A stretch of DNA of 64,000 bases, from contig CM071568.1 in NCBI GenBank assembly GCA_036426205.1, positions 115,728,443 to 115,792,442 of the forward strand, in the 5' to 3' direction. Of the stretch, positions 55,829-64,000 are shown in pieces. The DNA is from Ascaphus truei (taxonomy: Eukaryota > Chordata > Amphibia > Anura > Ascaphidae). Within the stretch, counting starts at the first letter, position 1, and the number at the start of each line of letters is the position of its first letter. The position numbers were made by a program, and so were the translations under genes. The notes beneath the pieces were generated by a model. The model saw only the letters and a list, made by a program, of their open reading frames with translations. It did no database searches and had not been told where the DNA came from.

Positions 55829-58800
55829 TGTAACAGACGTGCTCGCCACAAACCAGGAACGGACTGCAGGGCTGAGGTGGGGATAGTGAAACACTGAACT
55901 GGAGCTGCGAGGCCGGGTCCAGATTGTGGATTCCGTCATCGTAGGTAGCCGGGTTGGGGTTGGAGAGATCAGAGTTAACGAAGTCCAGGCTGGGGTCAAG
56001 GCAGCCAGCACAGAAGCAATGGTCGGGGTCACAGGCTGGCCTCGGCATCAGGGTAGGTTTTAGCATAGGAACTATAGCCCAATGACGCCTTTGGAAGGAG
56101 GAGACTCCAATGCAGGAATGGCCACCAGAACAGTGAAGCTGTAGCACAGGAGATCCAGCATAGACGCTTCAGCACAGAACTGATGGTCGAGGCCACAGAC
56201 TGTGGACAGTACAAGGGAAGGATTCAGCGACTGGATGCTTCAGCACAGGGGCTTCAGTACAGGAACGGCCTCTTGAAGGAGGTGGCTTCAGGAAAATAGG
56301 AAGCTTCAGCACAGTTGCTTCAGCACAGGAAAGGCCTCTGGAAGAAGGAGGCTTCAGGAAACAGGAATCTTCAGCACAGGAATGGCCTCTGAAGGAGGAA
56401 GCTACAGGAAGCAATGAATGCCTCGGGAAGCAGGGTATATGGCAGACAGGCCACTGGAACAGTAAAGCTTTAGCACAGGGGATCCAGCACCGTGCTACAT
56501 CACAGGAAGGCCTAAGAGGCCAAGCAGTTATGCTTGTGACATGCACAGGTTACACACAAGAAAGTTCTCAAGGGATTCAAGAATTATGCTCAGCCCTTTC
56601 CTGGTTGAAGGGCTGACCATAAATAGCCCAGACATCCAATAGGGGCAGAGCTGCAGAGAAGGCAGTAACAAGGCAACTGGAGTGGGAGTTGAGAAACAGC
56701 TGATCCCAATTGCTCAGTTCAGGGAGAGATTTGCCTGGAACCTCTATAGCATGTAAGGGTGAGTTCCAGCCAAACCCAGGACCGGAACTCTTACAGTATC
56801 CACCCCTTCAGGAGAGACCTCTGGGCGCTCAGAATCTGGCTCGCTCTGATGTAGGCAACATGGAATTGTTTCTGAACTCTCTTGGACCGGTTGTAAGCAA
56901 GTACCATCTTTAAGAGAGAAAGCTGTGGTACTGCAAATCTTGACACGCAGAATGCATCATAGAAAGACTTGGACATGTAGAGCTGTAGCAAAACTAGAGC
57001 ATCCAGAACAGGCTGAACAAGGCTGTCAGAATGACGTAAAACAGAGGCAAGGTTTTCAGCAATAGTCCCAGACTACAAGGCAAGAAGCACCGACTGTTGA
57101 TCAGATACAGAAGAAAAACATTCTGGAAGAGTAATTATATTACTCCGATTGGCACGTAGAAGTTCATGAGAATTTTCTGCCCCAGATGGAATCCGGTCAC
57201 AGGGCAGCATGGATAGAGGCCATGGGGACTCAAATAAAGGCACTGATACAGTTCTCTTATCAAAGTCCAAACCAGTTTCACCTAGCAACTTATCTGTGAC
57301 AGTTGGGGTGAGTAAGTAGCTTTCTGCCATGGTACTGGCAATCAGTAGGAGGCAAGCACCCCTGGGCAGGTGGGCATTTGGAAAGCAGCAGTTCAGATGC
57401 CAGGAAATCCGAAGAGGAAGCGAAGAGAAGTATGTCCATTCCCACAGTGGGAGAAAAGGAAGAAGGGACAGGCACAGCAGGCACTGCAAGGAAATCCCAG
57501 TGGGATGCCGTGAACTCAGATGAGGTCATCTCAGGCACTGCACCAGGATCAGAAAACAGTAACACTGTCCATAACGTGGGAGACTTTGAATCTGCACGTA
57601 AATTATGTTCTGAAGGAAACTGGTTGAGTGGTAAACCTGACTTAGAAACCCAAGTCTTGGAGTTAGAACTGGGTACTTCAAACACTGAAGAAGAATCAGG
57701 GAAGCACAAACTTGACTTGGGAATGGAAGTCCCAACTCAATGGCTTCATGAGATACTGTCGAAGAACCAGTGAAGTATAAATCCATTTTGAACACAGGGG
57801 CCTTTGAATCAGTAGCTGTATCAGGTACTACAGAAACATCCATGAGAGGTAACCCTGAGTTTGCAGCAGAAGTTGTTAAGTCAGTAGTGGGTATCTCAAA
57901 TACTGTGGAAGAATATGCAAGACACAGTGTTGTCTTTGGAGTTTGAATCTAAGACTCAAAGGTTACATGAGGTACCGTAGAGGGAATAGCGAGAGGAAAA
58001 TGATTCTTTGCAGTGGGAATTTTTGAGTTATCCATGGTTATAACAGGGCCTGCAAAACAGTCAGTGAAGGATAGGTTTGTCCCTGAAATGGATGTCCGAG
58101 AAGCAGCAATGGTTACACAAGGTACTGCACAGGAATCAGAGAAAGATATGCTGGTCTCTGAAGTGGCTGACTGAGAATCAGCAGTGATTACCCTAGGTGC
58201 TGCACAGGAACAGGGAGACATATGCTAGGCTCTGAAGTGGGGTTCTAGGTAATACAGTAGAACTAGCAATTAATGTGGACAAGTTTAAGGAAAAGGGCTT
58301 AGAATCAGGATAGGTGTTTCACACATAGCAGGGGACTCTGAAAAAGAGAAACTTGATTTAGAAACTGGGCCCTTAGATGCAGTAACAGGGAACTCAGACA
58401 CTGCAAGGGAAGGAGAGAAAAAGGAACCTGGCTGAAACACACAGGTCAGGAGCCATTCTACTTTAGTGAAAGGTGAACTTGTCCCCAAATTAGGAACCTT
58501 AGAATCAGTCAAACAAACCTCAGACATGGCAGGGGGACGAAAGAAAACCCAACAGTAGGAGAAGTGGTCTTAGGCTCAGTCAAAGGAGCCTCAAGGGGAG
58601 CAAAATGTGCTAAGTATACCTTTAAATCTAGGGGTTTAGAACTACCCAATTTGAGAGGCGGATACACAAAGAAGCCAGGAAATGCGAATGTGACTTGGAA
58701 ACAGAGAGCACGGAAATTTCCTCTTTGGGCTCCGGGACTGCTAAATTAGCTTGGGGTTTGTAAGAGAACATAAAGGGTGCCCCAATGGGTTTAGTAGCAG

Positions 58801-59820
58801 GATTCAGTGAGCAGAGGGGCTACAAAATAGCAGAGATGGTGGACTGGTGGTGATCCGTCTTTTTTGTTTTCCTATCCGTGGACAGGGGCAGATCATGGAA
58901 TAGTTTTTAAGTGGGGTCAGGTCTAGACCCACCTCAGCGGGGTACTTGTTTGTGGGGCTGAGCAAACTGTAACAGACGTGCTTGCCACAAACCAGGACTG
59001 AACTTCAGGGCTGAGGTGGGGATAGTAAAACACTGACCTGGAGCCGCGAGGCTGGGTCCGGATGGCGGATTCCATTGTAGTGGGTAGTCGGGTCAGGGTT
59101 TGAGAGATCAGAGAAAACAAAGTCAAGGCTGGGGTCAAGGCAAGAGTCACAGGAGCGATGGTCGAGGTCACAGGCTGGGGTCGGCATCAGGGAAGGCTTT
59201 AGCATAGGGACTAAAGCCCAATGAAGTCTTTGGAGGGAGGAGCCTCCAAAGCAGGAACAGCCACTGGAACAGTGAAGCTGTAGCGTAGGAGATCCAGCGT
59301 AGGCGTTTCAGTACAGAACTGATGGTCGAGGTCACAGACTGGGGACGTTACCAGGGAAGGCTTCAGGGACTGTACGCATCATCATAGGGGCTTCAGTACA
59401 GGAATGGCCTCTGGAAGGAGGAGGCTTCAGGAAACAGGAAGCTTCAGCACAGGGGCTTCTGCACAGGAATAGCCTCGTGAAGGAGGATGCTACAGGAAAC
59501 AATGAAGGCATCGGGAAGCAGGGTATATTGCAGACCGGCTACTGAAACAGTGAAGCTGTAGTGCAGGGGATGCAGCGCCAGTGCTTCAGCACAGGAAGGC
59601 CTGAGACAGGCCAAACAGAGGTGCTTATGACAAGCACAGGTTACACAAAGAAAGCCTTCAAGGGGTTCAAGAATTATGCTCAGCCCTTTCCTGGTGGTTG
59701 GGATGACCCTAAATAGCACAGACAGCCAATAGGGGCAGAGCTGCAGAGAAGACAGGGAGAGATTTGCCTGGAATCTCTATAGCCAGAGGGTGAGTTCCAG
59801 CCAAACCCAGGACCGGAACA
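55829..59820 (-). mobile_element. LTR retrotransposon lacking recognisable gag-pol (non-autonomous gypsy-type)
   Basis: Two similar direct LTRs, 55829-56795 (967 bp) and 58969-59820 (852 bp), enclose 2.17 kb. Read on the minus strand, LTRs start TGT(AAGAGT)TCCGGTCCTGGG and end GAGCACGTCTGTTACA. The sequence just after the upstream LTR (58968 down: tttgctcagcccc..agtaccccgctgaggt) lines up with the post-LTR/gag-start region of the gypsy element at 7548-7583. The internal region has no RT, protease or integrase. A short deletion at the outer end of the 5' LTR is likely; no clear target duplication. Confidence 0.8.
56796..58968 (-). other. Internal region of the non-autonomous LTR element, repetitive frames
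   Basis: Minus-strand frames at 58527-57949 read as diverged repeats of about 40 residues with motifs such as TSISFSDSCAVPCVTIAAS, NLSFTDCFAGPVIT and SFSFSESPAM. The plus strand is also partly open (57378-57773). No known gag or pol motif. It may be a decayed repetitive gag-like or cargo ORF, or non-coding sequence built from tandem repeats. Confidence 0.4.
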
Positions 59821-60399
59821 AATACAATTACGACAATTACAAGAGATTTTAGAGCTACTTTACATTTATATTCTCACCTGAGTGTTCTATCACTATTTTG
59901 GTGGTGGTTGATTGGATTTATTCACTTTACGCTATTTGTTTTTCACAATATACAATCACATTGATAGATTTATGTAAACACAAGCACGTGTGGTATAATT
60001 CATATTATACAATAGACCTTAATAGTAGTGCCCAATTACAATTTTCTCTTCAAAACACAGTATAATGTCACAGGTATAGATGGAAACAATACATCACCGG
60101 TGTAGTAGACCTACTCAAACCACAACATAATCACTATTGTCTTGTGGTGGTAATGCATTTGATGATGGGGTTTTAGATGATCTTTGTGTAATAGGGATGA
60201 TGATAATTAATAGCAGTGATGAAGATAATGGCATGGGTGCTAGACATGCTCTCCTGCACAGAAGCAGTTTGCAAAGCAGTCATGATGATGTTAGTGCTAT
60301 TGCTCTTAGTACTAGTACAAACAGCTTGATATGCAGCACCCCAATACTTGTTATTATGGTTGCTATGGGGTGGTTTGGGTGAAATCCAGATAGGAGTTT
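59821..60399. other. No gene seen
   Basis: AT-rich sequence, with gatgatg-rich words at 60150-60300 resembling 53900-54010. Nothing recognised. Confidence 0.4.
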
Positions 60400-61091
60400 G
60401 GTAAGGAATTTTGTCTTGGTACACAAATCACATAATTGGAAGTGGACACATTTTTCAATTACTTTGGATAATACTGGGAGAAGAATTGGGGACAATTATT
60501 TTTTCACACTTTTGTAGATGGGGCAATGCAGTTTTGTCCTCCGATGCAACTACAGCACACATCACTGCGAAATGCTCAAAGAACTAGATTTGCCATCACT
60601 TGAGTCTAGGCACAAAGTTCACCTTTCCTGTCTTGCCTTCAAATACTTTCTGGACAAGCTACCCGTCTATCTGAACAAGCTCCTCACCCCTACCACATGC
60701 AGCACTTATCATCTGAGATCTGACTCCAAAAGACTGTTCATAGTCCCAATTCTCAACAAAGTATCCTGTCGCTCCTCCTTCTCTAACCGTGCACCTCACA
60801 GCTGGAACAATCTACCGGATACTCTCACATCTGCCACCAGTGTAAGTTCTTTCAAAACTAAAGCTGTCTCTCATTTTAATTTGTTCTGGAATTGTTACAT
60901 ACGCCTATACCATATATTATCTCTTACTGTGCATGCAATGTCTTGTATATAATGTATAACCCGGCTCATTTAATATAACTATATATTTGTAACCATGTAT
61001 TTGTCATCATAACTCTGTGCCCAGGATACACTTGAAAACAAGAGATAACTCAATTATTACTTCCTGGTAAAATATTTTATAAATAAATAAA
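60400..61091 (+). pseudogene. L2/Rex-like LINE 3' end with 5' inversion
   Basis: On the minus strand at 60495-60400 an RT segment reads SPILLPVLSKVIEKCVHFQL and KTKFLTKLLSGFHPNH. On the plus strand from 60518 the RT C-terminus reads ESRHKVHLSCLAFKYFLDKL, then SSFSNRAPHSWNNLP and SSFKTKAVSHF. The 3' end carries ttacttcctggtaaaatatt and an aataaataaa tail (61060-61091). Opposite orientations joined near 60500 fit the twin-priming inversion known for LINE insertions. Confidence 0.8.
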
Positions 61092-61716
61092 ACTCTAGAA
61101 GTTTTCCAGATTTGTGGGATATGGTCTGAAGACAAAATAGAGTTGATTAGGGAGGCAAGCAGCTTCGCAATGGCTGAGGCACTAAGTCATAGGAACTTTG
61201 AATGCAGTAGTTCAAACCGACATTGGCTGCTTATTTTTAATTTTAGGAGCGCTTGTATAATCTCCTCTTCAGATACTGGGACAAATTGAAAATTGTAAGC
61301 ACTGTTGGGAGGGAGATATAGAAGTTCTCAAAGATTGGACTTCATGAATCTAGTTATTGTTGCGCTTCAACAGCAGGGAAGTAGCAGACCCCTGTTTGCA
61401 ATGTCAGTTGGATTTGTCAGAGTAGTACATCCTTTTTTATATTAAATGGAATAGTGGACAAGGTGTAAATATTAAAACGCCAAAAAACACAAAACATACA
61501 CAGCGAGTAAATTCCCCTTACTGTTGTTAATAAAGTGTCTGTGAACATGAACAAAGTCACCAACAGAGAACCACACGTCAAAAGAGTGACTAAATAGTCC
61601 CCTCCTGAAGTGTAGATGGCTGTACCCGGGTAAGGTGGCTATGAATATACTGTAGTATAGCAAGCAAATAACAGCGCATACAGCACTTGTCGTAATACAA
61701 TATTTTGTCTATTACT
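61092..61716. other. No gene seen
   Basis: Ordinary mixed sequence without recognisable ORF or repeat ends. Confidence 0.4.
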
Positions 61717-61728
61717 TATTATATATAT

Positions 61729-61776
<48 letters not shown>

Positions 61777-62314
61777 TATCATGTAGAGGTTCAGTCCGTG
61801 TTAGCCAGCTTCAATAATCAAAAAATAAACAAATGATACCGTTCTGTGGCTAACGAAATGCTTTTATTTGTGCGAGCTTTCGAGATACATGATCTCTTCT
61901 TCCGGCGATGTACCAATGAATGAAGCAAGGGTATACTTAAAAACAGTGTCTCTTGGAATGGTTATCTGTGCTGGTCCTTCCCCCGGTGTGGATGTGTTTT
62001 ATGGCTAGAGGTGTCAAAAGGTTCCTGAAAGCAAGTGAAGAAAGAGTGTGTAGGCATTTTTATTCACACTGATACACATACACACTCTTTCTTCACTTGC
62101 TTTCAGGAACCTTTTGACACCATAGCCATAAAACACATCCCACACGGGGGGGGAAGGACCAGCACACGATAACATTCCAAGGAGACATGCTTTTTAAGTA
62201 TACCCTTGCTTTCATTCATTGTAAACATCGCCGGAAGAAGAGATCAGTGTATCTAGAAAGCTCGCACAAATAAAAGCATTTCGCCACAGAACGGTATCAT
62301 CTATTTATTTTTTG

Positions 62315-62361
<47 letters not shown>
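61717..62361. repeat. Palindromic element between two (AT)n microsatellites
   Basis: (AT)n at 61717-61774 and (TA)n at 62318-62361 flank a palindrome of about 500 bp: arms 61800-62060 and 62060-62310 (e.g. aatgcttttatttgtgcgag / ctcgcacaaataaaagcatt and cttgctttcaggaacctttt inverted). Each arm has a cggaagaagagatc..gatct/ct..gaaagctcgc segment resembling a decayed hammerhead core (CGGAAGA for CTGANGA). Confidence 0.85.
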
Positions 62362-62365
<4 letters not shown>

Positions 62366-62483
62366 AAGGTTATGGTGGGTAAAAAAAAGTGACAAAAACC
62401 TCCACTGTAAAGCATATAGCAAATGGAAATATTACTGTATGCTTAATAATGTGTGGTGAAGACCTACTCTTAGTCTTAAACCA

Positions 62484-62566
62484 GCAAAGCCAGTACAACC
62501 AACCTCACACTGAAGAGGCCGACAAGGTCGAAACAGTCTGTAGGTGAGTAGGTTTACTGGCTTTGC
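62484..62566 (+). ncRNA. Hammerhead ribozyme-like motif with long stem I
   Basis: Outer stem GCAAAGCCAGTA / TACTGGCTTTGC is a perfect 12-bp match, continued by AACC/GGTT and CTCAC/GTGAG. Core CTGAAGA at 62510-62516, stem II GGCC-GACAA-GGTC (one wobble), GAAA at 62530-62533, short stem III CAG-T-CTG, cleavage triplet GTA at 62540-62542. An A-G mismatch sits next to the core in stem I. This is the best-folded hammerhead candidate in the window. Confidence 0.7.
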
Positions 62567-63057
62567 ATCTCATACCAGCCTATGTTTAAAAGCTGTGTTT
62601 AAAGCAGCATGCATTGGCTTAAGGGTTGTTCATGTAATGTGAGCTTGAGACAAAAGGTGGCGCTGTGTGCTCATTTGCATGTCATTTCCCAGAATCCCTT
62701 GCTGCAGTGGAAGTGCTGTGTGCTGGGTGATAATGGTGAAAGGCGGGGTTGCAGACCTGTCTAAGACATGCAAATGAGCATACAATAATATTTCCATTTG
62801 CTATATGCTAGAAATAGCTAGAAATACAAGAATCAAGCAGAGCAGAACATGATCATCCGCACAAGTGACTGATCGCTGATACGATATATAAATGTTGCCC
62901 TTTCAGACATATACATGTGCATAGGAATGATGTCTAGTAAATAGGAATGCATGAAAAAGGGTCCAAAAATGTTTGAAAAATATATATATGCAGCAGGTCA
63001 TGTTAATCAGCATAGGTATCTAACAGAGTATTATTGTTGCACTTTCAAACATACATA
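62567..63057. other. No gene seen
   Basis: Intervening sequence between the ribozyme-like motif and the second forkhead element. tttccatttgctatatgc at 62791 is the inverse of gcatatagcaaatggaaa at 62412, hinting at an inverted-repeat element of about 400 bp containing the hammerhead. Confidence 0.5.
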
Positions 63058-63278
63058 CTGCTGCGGCGCATCTGATTCTAACACATCGCCGGTTTTTCCC
63101 TGGCTTTTTCCTGGAATGCGACGCACTTCACCTGGAGCATGCTGCATTCATTTTGCGTTCTCAGCCACGGGTCATGCACGGTTGACACGCGGTTGATGCG
63201 TTTATTGAGAATGGTTCGGATTTAATAGGTTGCAATTCTTTGCGTGTCCGCCAGATGGCAGATATTCATGAATTGTAA

Positions 63279-63289
63279 TGCGCATGCGC
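63279..63289. promoter_or_regulatory. NRF1-like site (TGCGCATGCGC) upstream of second forkhead gene
   Basis: An exact GCGCATGCGC palindrome about 180 bp before the ATG, at the same place as in the first copy. Confidence 0.5.
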
Positions 63290-63469
63290 TTCAGGAATGT
63301 GTCGACTTGCAGGTGTTTCGTTTAAAAAAGATACCACAGTGTGCTATTGTAACTTGGCCTTGAGACTGAAGGAAGAGGTTGCAAAAATGTATCAATTTAG
63401 GCTTTTCATATTAAAGAAAGACAAAGACCAGTTTCGGTTACAGTATTCTCCAGAGACCCGCCGCCCGCC

Positions 63470-64000
63470 ATGAGTGTTCAAGTGCAGCCCGTTTTCCAAA
63501 AACCCGACAGAAGTTACGCGTATTTGATATGGGCCGCGATTAATGCACCAGATGATATGATGGCAACAGTTGTTCAAATTTATCAGTATTTTATCGAAAA
63601 CTATGACTTTTACAATTTTTCATCAGCTCCTCATACGTGGAAGCGTGCAATAAGGAAAAGGTTATGTAGCGATACCTGTTTTTATTGTATTGAGCCACAA
63701 TTTGTTGGAGGGTATTGGTGTGTATCACCGGCTTTTTCCTGTATCTATGATCATGCAGATGGCAAAAGGCGAAGGGTCGTGTTAAAACCAACTAAGAAAC
63801 GACAGTCGCTGCCAAGCAGTGCACCAGCACCGGCTTCCAATAACAGTCCCACCGTCAGTGACAACCCTTTCTGTCTATCCAGAAAGCCTGAGCCGGATTT
63901 CGCGTGCAGTTTCGATCAAGCTTGCATGTACCTAAGCAATTTCCAGCCTCATCAGCTGACTACAGGTGGACTAGTCCCGCTGCAAACTATCGACGTGGAT
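63470..64000 (+). CDS. Transposon-borne forkhead-domain protein, second copy (3' end beyond window)
   Basis: ATG at 63470 (MSVQVQPVFQKPDRSY); the frame stays open for all 177 codons to the window edge. The forkhead domain spans about residues 10-87: KPDRSYAYLIWAAINAPDD, ATVVQIYQYFIENYDFY, TWKRAIRKRLCSDTCFYCI and GGYWCVS. It shares with the first copy the A-I-R-K-(K/R)-L form of the recognition helix, then a basic KRRRVVLKPTKKR, a shorter Ala/Pro stretch and a conserved EPDFACSFDQACMYLSNFQP tail. Conservation of frame, domain and tail between two diverged copies suggests that both descended from a working gene. Nuclear DNA binding is inferred from the fold. Confidence 0.82.
   Translation, partial: MSVQVQPVFQKPDRSYAYLIWAAINAPDDMMATVVQIYQYFIENYDFYNFSSAPHTWKRAIRKRLCSDTCFYCIEPQFVGGYWCVSPAFSCIYDHADGKRRRVVLKPTKKRQSLPSSAPAPASNNSPTVSDNPFCLSRKPEPDFACSFDQACMYLSNFQPHQLTTGGLVPLQTIDVD

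Larger units (their letters stand above)
63058..64000 (+). mobile_element. Second forkhead-bearing Tc1/mariner-like element, left end; runs off the window
   Basis: Starts CTGCTGCGGCGCATC directly after TA (63056-63057). The next 300 bp are similar to the terminal arms at 22914-23218 and 23361-23665: cctggaatgcgacgcactt, ggttgcaattctttgcg, gatattcatgaattgtaatg and tgtgtcgacttgcaggtgtt. The forkhead gene follows at the same distance and in the same outward-to-inward orientation as in the 16.3-23.2 kb element. The rest is beyond the window. Confidence 0.75.

Noticed and set aside
57378..57773. 131-codon plus-strand ORF
   Set aside because: Antisense to the element's transcription direction and overlapping repetitive minus-strand frames; no domain match.

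Overview
The window looks like transposon-dense vertebrate DNA, most plausibly from a frog (Anura). This is inferred from the repeat mix: L1-like, CR1/L2-like and RTE-like LINEs, Ty3/gypsy-type LTR elements, Penelope-like elements (PLEs), a retrovirus-like pol fragment, and hAT, piggyBac and Tc1/mariner DNA transposons. The CR1 copy at 43.9-45.2 kb ends in the (ctatgtaa)n-type tail common in frog LINEs. I see no host single-copy gene, rRNA, tRNA or CRISPR. Almost every recognisable coding stretch belongs to a mobile element, and most are broken.

Layout. 1-6296: L1-like LINE (end of ORF1, GC-rich spacer with ~218-bp monomers, ORF2 endonuclease and RT, A-rich tail). 6741-11556: gypsy-type element with 5' LTR, gag, protease, RT, RNase H and the start of integrase, interrupted by a 0.6-kb ribozyme-bearing insertion with a 15-bp target duplication. 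11559-14835: ~596-bp tandem repeats interrupted by a PLE fragment. 14832-15625: a ~506-bp direct repeat. 16316-23218: a large DNA transposon. 24.1-29.0 kb: small transposons, RTE and CR1 pieces. 29.1-31.4 kb: very long palindromes. 32.6-35.9 kb: retroviral pol fragment and antisense CR1. 38-46.5 kb: RTE, solo LTRs, nested palindromic elements and a CR1 split by a small Tc1-type element. 46.5-50.1 kb: no gene seen. 50.8-53.7 kb: rearranged PLE. 54.5-55.5 kb: AC repeats. 55.8-59.8 kb: LTR retrotransposon without recognisable gag-pol. 60.4-62.6 kb: inverted LINE fragment, palindrome and a hammerhead-like motif. 63058-64000: the start of a second forkhead-bearing element.

The most interesting system is the 16.3-23.2 kb element. 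It has a five-exon Tc1/mariner-type transposase (minus), a divergent gene with 19-residue repeats, a coiled coil and a BEN-like domain (plus), and a gene with a diverged forkhead (winged-helix) domain (minus). A second element at the right edge starts directly after a TA with related terminal sequence and carries a forkhead ORF open to the window end. A 397-bp element at 44348-44744, flanked by TA and with ~20-bp inverted ends, contains the same subterminal block and looks like its non-autonomous derivative. So this appears to be a Tc1/mariner-like family that acquired DNA-binding cargo genes. A second theme is repeated hammerhead-ribozyme-like folds in PLE-type repeats (about 9.98, 43.44, 51.51 and 62.48 kb, plus decayed ones).
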